Source: Variovorax paradoxus
GTDB lineage: Bacteria > Pseudomonadota > Gammaproteobacteria > Burkholderiales > Burkholderiaceae_C
NCBI RefSeq assembly: GCF_009498455.1
Contig: NZ_CP045644.1
Span: 186,001-250,000, forward strand
Length of the DNA: 64,000 nucleotides
Reading direction: 5' to 3'
Under the pieces are notes generated by a model. That model ran no database searches. It saw only the letters and a program-made list of their open reading frames with translations, and was not told where the DNA came from. Every line of letters starts with the position of its first letter. The stretch's first letter is position 1. This document shows, piece by piece, positions 29,132-44,320 of the stretch. The translations under genes and the position numbers were made by a program.

Positions 29132-29881
29132 TCACTTGCCGGCGTTGTCGTCGTCCGGCGGATTGCCGTCGTAGACCTGGTTGCGGCGGCGCTGCAGGAA
29201 CGCATCGCGCGTGAACGAATACTTGTCGAGCGCGGCTTCGCCGAGCAGGCGGGTCGCGCCCAGGTAACGCGAACGGGTGTCCACGACACGCAGGCCCGAC
29301 AGCGAATTGCGCCAGGCGATGTCGTGGATGTGGCCCTGCGCGTCACCGTACATGTCGACCGGCCGGGCGATCGTGTCCCGCAGCGTGGAGGGGCCGAACA
29401 GCGGCAGCACCACGTACGGACCGGCGCCCACGCCCCAGTAGCCCAGCGTCTGGCCGAAGTCTTCCTCGTGGCGCGGCAGGCGCGCCTCGGAGGCGACGTC
29501 GAGCAGGCCGCCCAGGCCGAAGAAGGTGTTGACGTTCAGCCGCATGAAGGTTTCGGCGCTGTTCTGCAGCTTGAGCTGGGCCACGTTGTTGGCCAGGCTC
29601 CAGACGTCGCCGAGGTTGCTGAAGAAGTTGGTCACGCCCTGGCGCACCAGCGAAGGCACCACGTTCTGATACGCAGTGGCCACGGGCTCCAGCACGGCTT
29701 CGTCGACGGTGTCGTTGAAGCGCGTCATGCCGCGGTTGTACGGCTCGAAGGGGTCGGTCGGGCTCGCGCCAGATCCGGTGGCGCATCCGGCGACGAATGC
29801 GAAGCCCAGGGTTGCAGCGGCCCAACGGGCGGAATTAGCTACACTTTTGATAGCAGTCGACGAAAAAAGTCGTGTGGTCAT
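29132..29881 (-). CDS. mlaA: outer-membrane lipid asymmetry lipoprotein MlaA (VacJ)
   Basis: MlaA removes phospholipids from the outer leaflet of the outer membrane and passes them to MlaC. The 249-residue protein has a signal with lipobox VAGC (Cys33) and the family motifs DPFEPYNRGMTRFND, RQGVTNFFSNLGDV, GFGL-like FFGLGGLLDVA and GPYVVLPLFGPSTLRD. Its start overlaps the mlaD stop by 4 bp. A 161-bp gap separates it from mlaC. Confidence 0.95.
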   Translation of the reverse strand: MTTRLFSSTAIKSVANSARWAAATLGFAFVAGCATGSGASPTDPFEPYNRGMTRFNDTVDEAVLEPVATAYQNVVPSLVRQGVTNFFSNLGDVWSLANNVAQLKLQNSAETFMRLNVNTFFGLGGLLDVASEARLPRHEEDFGQTLGYWGVGAGPYVVLPLFGPSTLRDTIARPVDMYGDAQGHIHDIAWRNSLSGLRVVDTRSRYLGATRLLGEAALDKYSFTRDAFLQRRRNQVYDGNPPDDDNAGK

Positions 29882-30366
29882 TTCTTATTGGCTGTTCCTG
29901 GCCCCGTACTCCCGTCGGCGGCCTTGCTGTACAGGAACTGGCTGATCAGGTTCTCCAGCACCACGGCCGATTGGGTCGCAGTGATGGTGTCGCCGGCTTG
30001 CAGGTTCTTTTCCTCGGCGCCCGCCTCGATGCCGATGTACTGCTCGCCGAGCAGGCCACTGGTCAGGATCTTGAGCGAGCTGTCCTTGGGAAAACTGTAA
30101 CGGTTTTGCAGCGCCAGCGTCACATCGGCCTGAAAGGCCTTGTCGTTGAACGCGATGGATTCCACACGACCGACCACCACACCAGCGCTCTTGACCGCCG
30201 TCTGGGGCTTGAGCCCGCCGATGTTGTCGAAGCGCGCGGTGACCGTGTAGGTCTTCTGGAAGTTCAGGCTCAGCAGGTTGGCCGACTGCAGCGCCAGGAA
30301 CAGCAAGGCGGCGCCGCCGATCAGCACGAACAGGCCGACCCAGATGTCGTTGGTGGAACGTTGCAT
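29878..30366 (-). CDS. mlaD: MCE-domain lipid transport protein MlaD
   Basis: MlaD forms the hexameric periplasmic ring of the Mla inner-membrane complex. The 162-residue protein has one N-terminal membrane helix (IWVGLFVLIGGAALLFLAL) and an MCE domain (YTVTARFDNIGGLKPQTAVKSAGVVVGRV ... SGLLGEQYIGIE). The ATG at 30364-30366 is chosen over a GTG at 30373-30375 because the GAGAG Shine-Dalgarno sequence is correctly spaced only for the ATG. It overlaps mlaA by 4 bp. Confidence 0.94.
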   Translation of the reverse strand: MQRSTNDIWVGLFVLIGGAALLFLALQSANLLSLNFQKTYTVTARFDNIGGLKPQTAVKSAGVVVGRVESIAFNDKAFQADVTLALQNRYSFPKDSSLKILTSGLLGEQYIGIEAGAEEKNLQAGDTITATQSAVVLENLISQFLYSKAADGSTGPGTANKK

Positions 30367-30407
30367 GGTTTGCACTCTCTGTCTAGAACGATGGGGCCGG
30401 GGCCCCT

Positions 30408-31190
30408 TTAGATACTGAACATCATGGCGGTGAGCAAGAAATCGAGCCCCAAGACCGCCAGCGACGCCATGACCACGGTCCGCGTGGTCGCGCGCGACAC
30501 GCCTTCGGGCGTCGGTTGGGCCTCGAAGCCCTGCAGCAGCGCGACGAAGGTCACGGTGAAGCCGAACACGATGCTCTTGATGACGCCGTTGCCGACGTCA
30601 CGCCAGACATCGACACCGCCTTGCATCTGGCCCCAGAACGCGCCCGGGTCGACGCCCAGCATGATCACGCCCACGACGTAGCCGCCCATGATGCCGACCG
30701 CGCTGAACACGGCCGCCAGCAGCGGCATGGTGATGACGCCGGCCCAGAAGCGCGGCGCGAGGATGCGCTGCACCGGGTCGACCGCCATCATCTCCATGGC
30801 GCTCAACTGCTCGTTGGCTTTCATCAGACCGATTTCGGCCGTCAACGAAGTCCCGGCCCGGCCGGTGAACAGCAACGCTGCCACCACGGGCCCGAGTTCG
30901 CGCACGAGACTCAGCGCGACCAGCAGGCCGAGCGCTTCAGAGGAGCCGTAGCGCTGCAGCGCGTAATACATCTGCAGCCCGAGCACGAAGCCCACGAACA
31001 GCCCCGACACGCCGATGATCGCGAGCGAGTAGTTGCCGAGGAAATGGATCTGGTCACGCACCAGCCCGAAGCGGCGCATGATCTGCGCGCCCGGACCGAG
31101 CAGGCGCAGGAAGAGCTTGGCGCCGTGGCCCATGCCAGCCAATTGACTGCGCACGGCAAAGCCGACATCGGCGGGCTTCCACCAGCTCAT
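30408..31190 (-). CDS. mlaE: Mla ABC transporter permease MlaE
   Basis: MlaE is the inner-membrane permease of the phospholipid transporter. The 260-residue protein has the MlaE/DUF140 pattern, including LVRELGPVVAALLFTGRAGTSLTAEIGLMKANEQLSAMEMM and an N-terminal amphipathic helix. It overlaps the mlaF stop by 4 bp and precedes mlaD by 41 bp. Confidence 0.95.
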   Translation of the reverse strand: MSWWKPADVGFAVRSQLAGMGHGAKLFLRLLGPGAQIMRRFGLVRDQIHFLGNYSLAIIGVSGLFVGFVLGLQMYYALQRYGSSEALGLLVALSLVRELGPVVAALLFTGRAGTSLTAEIGLMKANEQLSAMEMMAVDPVQRILAPRFWAGVITMPLLAAVFSAVGIMGGYVVGVIMLGVDPGAFWGQMQGGVDVWRDVGNGVIKSIVFGFTVTFVALLQGFEAQPTPEGVSRATTRTVVMASLAVLGLDFLLTAMMFSI

Positions 31191-32017
31191 GACCGCCCTC
31201 CTTCGCCGTTGCCGAAATCGTCTTCAATGCTGACGCCCGGGTAGTGGAAGCGCACCGGCCCATCGGGCAGTGCGTTGACGAACTGGTGCACCAGCGGATC
31301 GGCGCTTTCGCGCACCTCCTCGGGCCGCCCCTGCGCGGCGATGCCGCCGTTGGCCAGCACGATCACGTGGTCGGCGATTCGGAAGGTTTCTTCGAGGTCG
31401 TGCGACACGATGATGCTGGTGAGGCCGAGCGCATCGTTGAGCTGGCGGATCAACCGCGCGGCCGTACCAAGCGAGATCGGGTCGAGCCCCGCAAAGGGCT
31501 CGTCGTACATGACGAGGTCGGGGTCGAGCGCGATCGCACGGGCCAGCGCCACGCGCCGCGCCATGCCGCCTGAGATCTCGCTGGGCATCAGGTCGCGCGC
31601 GCCGCGCAGGCCGACGGCATCGAGCTTCATGAGCACGATGTCGCGCACCAGTGCTTCCGACAATTGCGTGTGCTCGCGCAGCGGAAAGGCCACGTTGTCG
31701 AACACGCTGATGTCGGTAAACAGCGCGCCGAACTGGAACAGCATGCCCATGCGGCGCCGCGCCGCATACAGCGTCGCGACATCGAAGCGGCCGACGTCTT
31801 TGCCATCGAACAGCACTTCACCGCGCTGTGCGCGTTGCTGGCCGCCGATCAGGCGCAGCACGGTGGTCTTGCCGCCCCCCGACGCCCCCATCAGTGCCGT
31901 CACCTTGCCTCGCGGCACGGAGAACGACACGCCGTCGAGGATCGCGCGCGCGCCGTAGCCGAACGAGACATCGCGGAATTCGACGAAGGAGGAAGACGGT
32001 GGTGTGGCTGGGTCCAT
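31187..32017 (-). CDS. mlaF: Mla ABC transporter ATP-binding protein MlaF
   Basis: MlaF is the ATPase of the Mla phospholipid transporter. From the ATG at 32015-32017 it has 276 residues with Walker A GASGGGKTT (Lys50), signature SEISGGMARRV, Walker B LVMYDEPFAGLD and switch SHDLEE. Upstream in-frame codons lack family character. It is the first mla gene, 98 bp after gltD, and starts the mlaFEDACB order. Confidence 0.95.
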   Translation of the reverse strand: MDPATPPSSSFVEFRDVSFGYGARAILDGVSFSVPRGKVTALMGASGGGKTTVLRLIGGQQRAQRGEVLFDGKDVGRFDVATLYAARRRMGMLFQFGALFTDISVFDNVAFPLREHTQLSEALVRDIVLMKLDAVGLRGARDLMPSEISGGMARRVALARAIALDPDLVMYDEPFAGLDPISLGTAARLIRQLNDALGLTSIIVSHDLEETFRIADHVIVLANGGIAAQGRPEEVRESADPLVHQFVNALPDGPVRFHYPGVSIEDDFGNGEGGRS

Positions 32018-32115
32018 CACAATAAAAAAGCCGGGCGCCCTGAGAGGCATCCCGGCATGCGGTTTCCGCGGATGATAACGGGGCCGCGAACGGCGCCGCT
32101 TCACTGAAACAAAAA

Positions 32116-33594
<1,479 letters not shown>

Positions 33595-33629
33595 CGTGCT
33601 GTCCTCTGTTCTTCGTATCTATGGCGCGC

Positions 33630-38375
<4,746 letters not shown>

Positions 38376-38407
38376 GGCGCGCTCCTTCAGTTTTCGCAGG
38401 GAAAGGG

Positions 38408-38436
38408 AGCATATTGCGATGCACAAAGAATGCCAA
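38408..38436 (-). promoter_or_regulatory. sigma-70-like promoter of gltB
   Basis: On the minus strand TTGGCA (38431-38436) and TATGCT (38408-38413) are separated by exactly 17 bp, placing a transcription start near 38400 about 25 bp before the gltB ATG. It matches 5 of 6 and 4 of 6 consensus bases. The RAYT-associated repeats begin 5 bp upstream of the -35 hexamer. Confidence 0.6.
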
Positions 38437-38440
38437 ACAC

Positions 38441-38499
38441 TTTAATGGGGGTCAGATTCCTATTAAATGTTGAGTTTTCTGGTCAGAATTTAATTGGGG
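38441..38499. repeat. RAYT-associated repeat pair upstream of gltB
   Basis: TTTAATGGGGGTCAGATTCC followed by TATTAAA (38441-38467) is an imperfect dyad whose outer arms TTTAATGGG and CCTATTAAA match at 8 of 9 bases. A second element GGTCAGAATTTAATTGGGG follows at 38481-38499. GGTCAGA next to a TTAAT/ATTAA core occurs in both, and GGGGTCAGA-type words are commonly found beside RAYT transposase genes. The segment is strikingly AT-rich against its surroundings. Confidence 0.6.
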
Positions 38500-38553
38500 A
38501 CATATCAAAAATAGAAGCACGAATCCCAACACGTATGCGGCATCTCGCCGTTT

Positions 38554-39255
38554 TCAGACTTGATCTTTGGGGGATGCAGGCGGCCGCCCGGCCTTGGCCT
38601 TGATGACGCGGCGCTCGGTGGACTTCTGCAACGTGTCCAAAAAGCCACCATCGCCGGCCGCCCAGCCGCGCAGGGTGGCGTCGGTCAGGGCCTGCTGATC
38701 GGCTGCGCGGACGCCGCCACGCACCAGTTCGGCATACGCCGCCTCCCGCGCGAAGGGCGTGTTGCCGAGTTCCCAGTACAGCGGATGCGGGGTCAGCAGC
38801 CGGTCCTGCCGCAGCCCGGCGTAGTGGCCGTGGCTGGACCAGGGGAAGTCGCGCGCCTCGGCGACCATGCCGGCGCGCACCGGGTTCAGGTCGATGTAGG
38901 CCATGCAGGTCAGCAGGTAGCGCTCGGTCTGGATCAGGGTCGATCTGTAGCGCCCTTCCCACAAAGTGCCGCTGCGGCCGTGGCGGTCGTTGAAGTAGCG
39001 CACGTAGCTGCGCCCGACCGCCTGCATGAACTGCGGCAGGCCCGTGGTGCTGTCGGGCGTGGCCAGCAGGTGGAAGTGGTTGTCCATCAGCACGTAGGCG
39101 TGCAGCGCAATGCCGAAGCGCGCGGCGTTCTCGGCCAGCAGGCCGAGCAGCTTCTCGTGGTCGGCACGGTCGACAAAGATCGGCTGGCGGTTGTTGCCGC
39201 GCTGGATCACGTGGTGCGGCATGCCGGCCAGCGTGAGACGGGGGAGACGGGCCAT
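38554..39255 (-). CDS. REP-associated tyrosine transposase (RAYT, Y1_Tnp family)
   Basis: RAYTs are domesticated IS200/IS605-type Y1 HUH nucleases that cut single-stranded REP-like repeats. The 233-residue protein has the early strand GMPHHVIQRGNNRQPIF, the HUH motif HFHLL (His60, His62) after VLMDN, and a catalytic-tyrosine helix GRSYVRYFNDRHGRSGTLWEGRY (Tyr84 or Tyr87), then TCMAYIDLNPVRAGMV. All key residues are present, so it looks intact. It is inserted between gltB and the methyltransferase gene; the repeat pair at 38441-38499 lies just past its 3' end. No paired terminal repeats or target duplication are evident at its 5' side. Confidence 0.92.
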   Translation of the reverse strand: MARLPRLTLAGMPHHVIQRGNNRQPIFVDRADHEKLLGLLAENAARFGIALHAYVLMDNHFHLLATPDSTTGLPQFMQAVGRSYVRYFNDRHGRSGTLWEGRYRSTLIQTERYLLTCMAYIDLNPVRAGMVAEARDFPWSSHGHYAGLRQDRLLTPHPLYWELGNTPFAREAAYAELVRGGVRAADQQALTDATLRGWAAGDGGFLDTLQKSTERRVIKAKAGRPPASPKDQV

Positions 39256-39284
39256 GGTGACGGTGGACGACGCCGTCGGAATAC

Positions 39285-40184
39285 TCAGTCGGCGAGGCGG
39301 AAGCGCGTGTCGCCCAGCGTGTCGAGCCCGAACTGCGCCAGCAGCTCGCGCAGCCGCGTCGCCGCGCTCGCCTTGCGCTGGCCGGTGTAGCGCACCAGGA
39401 TCAGCTCGTTCTTCATGCTGTGCTCCCAGCCGACGAGCTCGGTGACGGTGACGCTGTAGCCGTTGGCTTCCAGGTACAGGCAGCGCAGCACGTTGGTGAG
39501 CTGGCTGCCGATCTCGCGCGTGTGCAGCGGATGGCGCCAGAGTTCGGCCAGCGGCGTGCGCGACAGCGCCAGCGCCTTGGTCTCGCGCAGACAGGCCGCC
39601 ACTTCGGCCTGGCAGCAGGGCACGAGCACCATGCAGCGCGCTTTCTTGGCGAGGCCGAAGGCGATGGCGTCGTCGGTGGCGGTGTCGCAGGCGTGCAGCG
39701 CGGTGACCACGTCGATCTGCGCCGGCAGCTCGCTCGCCTGCGCCGACTCGGCCACGGTGAGGTTCAGGAACGACATGCGCCCGAAGCCCAGCTGCTGCGC
39801 CAGTGCGCGGGAGCGCTCGACCAGTTCGCTGCGCGTCTCGATGCCGTAGACATGACCGCCCTGCCGCGCGCGAAAAAACAGGTCGTAGATGATGAAACCG
39901 AGGTACGACTTGCCGGCCCCGTGATCGGCCAGCGTGGCCTCGGCGCCCTCGCCCGGCAACTCACGCAGCAGTTGCTCGATGAACTGGAACAGGTGGTAGA
40001 CCTGCTTGAGCTTGCGCCGCGAATCCTGGTTGAGCCGGCCTTCGCGCGTGAGGATGTGCAGCTCCTTGAGGAGCTCGACGGACTGGCCCGGCCGCAGGAC
40101 TTCGGCCAGCTCGGCCTCGGCCTTGGCAGCCTTGTGTGTGGGGTGCGCTTTCGCGGGACGGGGCATGGTGTTCTTGGTGTTCAT
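39285..40184 (-). CDS. SAM-dependent methyltransferase (Methyltransf_32-like)
   Basis: A 299-residue predicted class I methyltransferase. The central region has LADHGAGKSYLGFIIYDLFF (SAM-binding glycine loop), VYGIETRSELVERS (acidic end of strand 2), VVTALHACDTATDDAIAFG and MVLVPCCQAEV. The HACDTATD and PCC motifs match the Methyltransf_32 group. A Lys/Ala-rich N-terminus (about 30 residues) suggests nucleic acid contact, but that is a guess; the substrate is unknown. Its start overlaps the DUF1415 stop by 4 bp, ending the long leftward pil-aro-dgt chain. Confidence 0.83.
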   Translation of the reverse strand: MNTKNTMPRPAKAHPTHKAAKAEAELAEVLRPGQSVELLKELHILTREGRLNQDSRRKLKQVYHLFQFIEQLLRELPGEGAEATLADHGAGKSYLGFIIYDLFFRARQGGHVYGIETRSELVERSRALAQQLGFGRMSFLNLTVAESAQASELPAQIDVVTALHACDTATDDAIAFGLAKKARCMVLVPCCQAEVAACLRETKALALSRTPLAELWRHPLHTREIGSQLTNVLRCLYLEANGYSVTVTELVGWEHSMKNELILVRYTGQRKASAATRLRELLAQFGLDTLGDTRFRLAD

Positions 40185-40756
40185 GGCGTGGCGCTTCCCG
40201 GGCCGACATCGAGCGCAGCCCAGCCGACTGGGCCCAAGGCTTCGAGCGTCTCGATGTTGCGCTCGAAGATGGCGTCGGCCTCCGGAAAGGCTTCGACCGC
40301 GCGGTCCATGCTGTCCTCGCGCAGCAGGTGCAGCGTGGGGTATGGCGCGCGGTTGGTGGCGTTGCTGATGTCGTCGGGCTCAGTGCCGCCGAACTGGAAG
40401 TGCGGATGGAAACTGGCGAGTTGCAGCACGCCATCGAAGCCCGCGCGAGCAAGCTTGCGCTCGGCGCGCTCCGTGAAATCGTTGAAGTCGAGAAAGTCCG
40501 CCAGCGCATGGGGGACGATCAGCAAGGTGGTGTCGCGCACCTCGGCGTCGAGCGCCACGAGTGCGCGGGCTTCGGCCAGCAGCGCATCGATCAAGCGGCC
40601 TTCGTGGGTGTCGAGGTAGGTGACGTAATGGATCTGGCCCTTCACGTGCACCGCCTTGGCGAAGGGGCACAGGTTGAGCCCGATCACTGCGCGTTCGAGC
40701 CAGCGACGGGTGTCGGCTTCGGCTTGTGCGGCTTCCACGGGGGTTGGGTCGCTCAT
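40181..40756 (-). CDS. DUF1415 family protein
   Basis: A 191-residue protein of the DUF1415 family, recognised by WLERAVIGLNLCPFAK near the N-terminus, LLIVPHALADFLDFNDF in the middle, and FHPHFQFGG followed by NATNRAPYPTLHLLRE near the end. The biochemical function is unknown; conserved Cys, His and Asp residues are consistent with a metal- or cofactor-binding enzyme, but this is not established. It overlaps the methyltransferase gene and the MFS gene by 4 bp each. Confidence 0.9.
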   Translation of the reverse strand: MSDPTPVEAAQAEADTRRWLERAVIGLNLCPFAKAVHVKGQIHYVTYLDTHEGRLIDALLAEARALVALDAEVRDTTLLIVPHALADFLDFNDFTERAERKLARAGFDGVLQLASFHPHFQFGGTEPDDISNATNRAPYPTLHLLREDSMDRAVEAFPEADAIFERNIETLEALGPVGWAALDVGPGSATP

Positions 40757-42033
40757 GGCGTGGCCTCCGCTGCGTGCCGAATGCGCCCGAGGCGCGTTGC
40801 GACCGCCATGCCGGCAAGCGAGCAAGCCAGCGTCGCGGTCCAGGTCCAATGCCAGCCTCCGACGCGGTGCGCCAGCCAGGCCACCGCGGGCGGCGCCAGG
40901 AACTGGCCAAGCGACGACGCCTGCTGCATCAGGCCGACGGTGGTCGACACGGTGCTCGGCCCCGGTGCCAGCCGCACGCCCAGCAGGAACAGCGTCGCCG
41001 GGATCATGCCGCCGCCGAGCGAAAAGGCGCAGATCGCGGCATAGCGCAGCGCGGGTGGCAGGCCCAGCGCCTCGGCGCCCTGCCCCACCTGCGCGAAGGC
41101 GGCGACACCGCCCAGCGCCATCGTCAGGAAGCCCCATTGCAGCAGCCGCTCGGGCGCCACGCCGCGCTGCAGCCAACGGCCGCCCATGAGGTTGCCGACG
41201 ATGTTCATCGCCGCGGCCAACGCGGTCAACACCGCGCTCCAGGCGGCCGGCACCTTCGCATCGGCGTAGATGGCGGGAAGAAAACCGATCACGGCCATCC
41301 ACTGGGACGAGTAGACGGCGAAGGTCAGCGCGATCAGCCACGGCGCGCGCGCCCCGACCGTCTCGCGCAGCCGCGAGGCCCAGCCGGACGATGCGGGCTG
41401 CAGGCTCGCACCGACGACGCGGGGCCGGTCACGCGGCACCGCCAGCCACACCCAGAGTGCCGCACCGGCCGACACCAGTGACAGCGTCCACCACCAGTCG
41501 GCCCATCCGCCCCAGGCGATGAGAGCCGGCCCGATCAGCAGAGCCAGTGCCACGCCGAGCGGCATGTAGGCGCCCCACAGGCCCAGCGCGGCCTTGTCGG
41601 CGCCCGCAGGCGTCAGCGCGCGGATGAGCCCCGGGCCGGGCATCACCGCCATCAGGAAGCCGATGCCTTCGGCTGCGCGCAGCACGAACAGCCACAGCAC
41701 GGCATGCGACTCGCCCAGCAGGCCGGCGCCGACGGCACCACCCAGCAGGCTGGCCGTCGTCAGCACCGCCAGCCCGACGAGCATGCTGCGACGCAGGCCG
41801 ATCGAATCGGCCGCAAGCCCGGCCAGCAGGCCCAGCGTCATGCTCGCGACCTGGACCAGCGAGAGCAGGAAGCCCGCCTCGACCAGGTCAATGCCGAGCG
41901 ACGCCTGCAGCGCCGGCACGGCGGGCGGCAGCTTGCCCAGGTGCAGCGCGGCGCTGACGCCACCCAGCACGACGGCGAAGGCCGCGGCGGGCACGCGGGC
42001 CGACGCGCTGTTCGAGCGCACGGCCGCCGTCAT
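40753..42033 (-). CDS. MFS transporter (CynX/NimT-like)
   Basis: A 426-residue inner-membrane permease with about 12 hydrophobic helices. The opening GGVSAALHLGKLPPAVPALQ, loop motif LAADSIGLRRSMLVG and RAAEGIGFLMAVMPGPGLI place it among MFS carriers; the overall look is nearest CynX/NimT-type permeases. Substrate unknown. It is coupled by 4-bp overlaps to dgt upstream and to DUF1415 downstream. Confidence 0.85.
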   Translation of the reverse strand: MTAAVRSNSASARVPAAAFAVVLGGVSAALHLGKLPPAVPALQASLGIDLVEAGFLLSLVQVASMTLGLLAGLAADSIGLRRSMLVGLAVLTTASLLGGAVGAGLLGESHAVLWLFVLRAAEGIGFLMAVMPGPGLIRALTPAGADKAALGLWGAYMPLGVALALLIGPALIAWGGWADWWWTLSLVSAGAALWVWLAVPRDRPRVVGASLQPASSGWASRLRETVGARAPWLIALTFAVYSSQWMAVIGFLPAIYADAKVPAAWSAVLTALAAAMNIVGNLMGGRWLQRGVAPERLLQWGFLTMALGGVAAFAQVGQGAEALGLPPALRYAAICAFSLGGGMIPATLFLLGVRLAPGPSTVSTTVGLMQQASSLGQFLAPPAVAWLAHRVGGWHWTWTATLACSLAGMAVATRLGRIRHAAEATP

Positions 42034-43166
42034 GCGATGCCCCGGCGGCCGGTCAGCCGCTCGTGTTCGCGCATGGCGAAGCGGTCGGTCATGCCGGCGA
42101 TGTAGTCGGCCACGGCGCGGTGCCGGTCGCGGCGCTCGGCATACGACGCGGGCATCTCGGTGCCGCGCGCGAGGTAGGCATCGAACAGCTCGCGCACGAC
42201 CTCGCTCGCCTGGTCGGTGGTCTGCGTGACCTGCGGGTGGCGATAAAGATTGCGAAACAGGAACTGCTTGAGCGCCTCCGACTGCGCCTGCATGGCGCCG
42301 CTGAAGGCCACCAGCGGCGGCGCCTGGCGCACGGCGTCGGCATCGACCGGCCCCAGCGCTTCAATGGCCGCGCGCGTCGTGTCGATCACGTCGTAGACCT
42401 GCGCGCTGAGCATGCGGCGGATGGTTTCATAGAGCACGCGCCGGCCCTGGCCCGGCAGCTGCGGATGCTCGGCCAGCGCCTCTCGGCGGTAGCGTTCGAA
42501 CAGTTCCACGTCGGCCAGTTGCTCGACGCTGATGAGACCCGAGCGCACGCCGTCGTCGATGTCGTGTGCGTTGTAGGCGATGGCGTCGGCCAGGTTGCAC
42601 AGCTGTGCCTCCAGCCCCGGCTGCGTGCGGTCGAGAAAGCGGCGCGCCACGCCCTGCGGCTCGGCAGTCTCGATGCGTTCGGCGTTGGCGCGCGAGCAGT
42701 GCTTGAGGATGCCTTCGCGCGTTTCGAAGCTGAGGTTCAGGCCGTCGTACTGCGGATAGCGGTGCTCCAGCGCGTCGACCACGCGCAGGCTTTGCAGGTT
42801 GTGCTCAAAGCCGCCGTGTTCGGCCATGCAGGCATTGAGCGCGTCCTGCCCGGCGTGGCCGAAGGGCGTGTGGCCAAGGTCGTGAGCCAGCGCGATGGCC
42901 TCGACCAGGTCTTCGTTGAGTCGCAGCGCGCGTGCGATGGAACGGCCCAGCTGCGCGACTTCCAGCGAATGCGTGAGCCGCGTGCGGAACAGGTCGCCCT
43001 CGTGGTTCAGGAAGACCTGGGTCTTGTAGACCAGCCGGCGGAAGGCCGTGGAATGAACGATGCGGTCGCGATCGCGCTGGAAGGCATCGCGCGTGGGCGC
43101 GGGCGGTTCCGCGTGGCGCCGTCCGCGCGAGCGCGCGGGATGGCAGGCGTACGCCGCAAGGCTCAT
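42030..43166 (-). CDS. dgt: deoxyguanosinetriphosphate triphosphohydrolase-like protein Dgt
   Basis: Dgt-type enzymes hydrolyse dNTPs to deoxynucleoside and triphosphate. The 378-residue protein has the HD-domain metal ligands: His66 in [12 protein letters not shown] and His95-Asp96 in [14 protein letters not shown], with a later Asp in [16 protein letters not shown]. The N-terminal [22 protein letters not shown] segment is typical of the dGTPase-like branch. Its ATG at 43164-43166 overlaps the aroB stop by 4 bp. Confidence 0.94.
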   Translation of the reverse strand: MSLAAYACHPARSRGRRHAEPPAPTRDAFQRDRDRIVHSTAFRRLVYKTQVFLNHEGDLFRTRLTHSLEVAQLGRSIARALRLNEDLVEAIALAHDLGHTPFGHAGQDALNACMAEHGGFEHNLQSLRVVDALEHRYPQYDGLNLSFETREGILKHCSRANAERIETAEPQGVARRFLDRTQPGLEAQLCNLADAIAYNAHDIDDGVRSGLISVEQLADVELFERYRREALAEHPQLPGQGRRVLYETIRRMLSAQVYDVIDTTRAAIEALGPVDADAVRQAPPLVAFSGAMQAQSEALKQFLFRNLYRHPQVTQTTDQASEVVRELFDAYLARGTEMPASYAERRDRHRAVADYIAGMTDRFAMREHERLTGRRGIA

Positions 43167-44287
43167 GCCGCGCAGCACTGCGCGAGCACGTCGCGCACCA
43201 TCGCGTCGGGTGCGCTGCGCACGACGGCGGAGCCGGGTCGGTCGATCACCACGAAGCGGATCTCGCCGGCTTCCGATTTCTTGTCGACGCGCATCAGTTC
43301 GAGGTAGCGCTCGGCGCCCAGCGCCGGACCCACGGTGGGCAGGCCGGCACGTTCGATCAGGCGCGTGAGTCGCGCGACGAAAGCCGCGTCGACACCACCC
43401 AGCCGCTGCGACAGCTGCGCCGCCATGACCATGCCGCAACCGACGGCCTCTCCGTGCAGCCACTCGCCGTAGCCCAGGCCCGACTCGATGGCATGGCCGA
43501 AGGTGTGACCGAAATTGAGGATGGCGCGCAGGCCGGTCTCGCGCTCGTCCTGACCGACCACCAGCGCCTTGATCTCGCAGCTGCGCTTGACGGCATGGGC
43601 CAGCGCGGCCGGATCGCGCGCCACCAGCGCTTCGATGTTCGACTCGATCCAGTCGAAGAAGGCCATGTCGTAGATCGGGCCGTACTTGATGACTTCGGCC
43701 AGGCCGGCGCTCAGTTCGCGCGGGGGCAGCGTCTGCAGCGTGTCCAGGTCGCACAGCACGAGCTGCGGCTGGTAGAACGCGCCGATCATGTTCTTGCCCA
43801 ACGGGTGGTTGATGGCCGTCTTGCCGCCCACCGACGAATCGACCTGCGCCAGCAGCGTGGTCGGCACCTGGACGAAGGGCACGCCGCGCATGTAGCTGGC
43901 AGCGGCGAAGCCGGTCATGTCGCCCACCACCCCGCCGCCGAGCGCGAACAGCACCGTCTTGCGGTCGCTGCCGTGGCCCAGGAGGGCGTCGAAGATCAGG
44001 TTGAGCGTTTCGAGGTTCTTGTGCACCTCGCCGTCGGGCAGTTCGAGCAGGTGAACCGTGCGGAAACGGCCGGCCAGCACGGTGCGCAGCCCCTGGGCGT
44101 AGAGCGGCGCCACCGTGGTGTTGCTGACGATCAATGCACTCGCGGCCGCCGGAACGACGTCGAAGTTGGTGGCGTCTTGCAGCAGCCCTGCACCGATGAG
44201 GATCGGGTAGCTGCGCTCGCCGAGTTGGATCTCGACGCGTTCGGGCTGTGGTGATGCGGAAAGTGCGGGCGAAACGGACAGGGACAT
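43163..44287 (-). CDS. aroB: 3-dehydroquinate synthase AroB
   Basis: AroB cyclises DAHP to 3-dehydroquinate, the second step of the shikimate pathway, with NAD+ and a divalent metal. The 374-residue protein has [42 protein letters not shown], the metal-site region [16 protein letters not shown] and [10 protein letters not shown]. It follows aroK by 33 bp and overlaps dgt by 4 bp. Confidence 0.97.
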   Translation of the reverse strand: MSLSVSPALSASPQPERVEIQLGERSYPILIGAGLLQDATNFDVVPAAASALIVSNTTVAPLYAQGLRTVLAGRFRTVHLLELPDGEVHKNLETLNLIFDALLGHGSDRKTVLFALGGGVVGDMTGFAAASYMRGVPFVQVPTTLLAQVDSSVGGKTAINHPLGKNMIGAFYQPQLVLCDLDTLQTLPPRELSAGLAEVIKYGPIYDMAFFDWIESNIEALVARDPAALAHAVKRSCEIKALVVGQDERETGLRAILNFGHTFGHAIESGLGYGEWLHGEAVGCGMVMAAQLSQRLGGVDAAFVARLTRLIERAGLPTVGPALGAERYLELMRVDKKSEAGEIRFVVIDRPGSAVVRSAPDAMVRDVLAQCCAA

Positions 44288-44320
44288 GGCCGCGAGTTTA
44301 GGCGCTCGGGCCTGCCGGGG

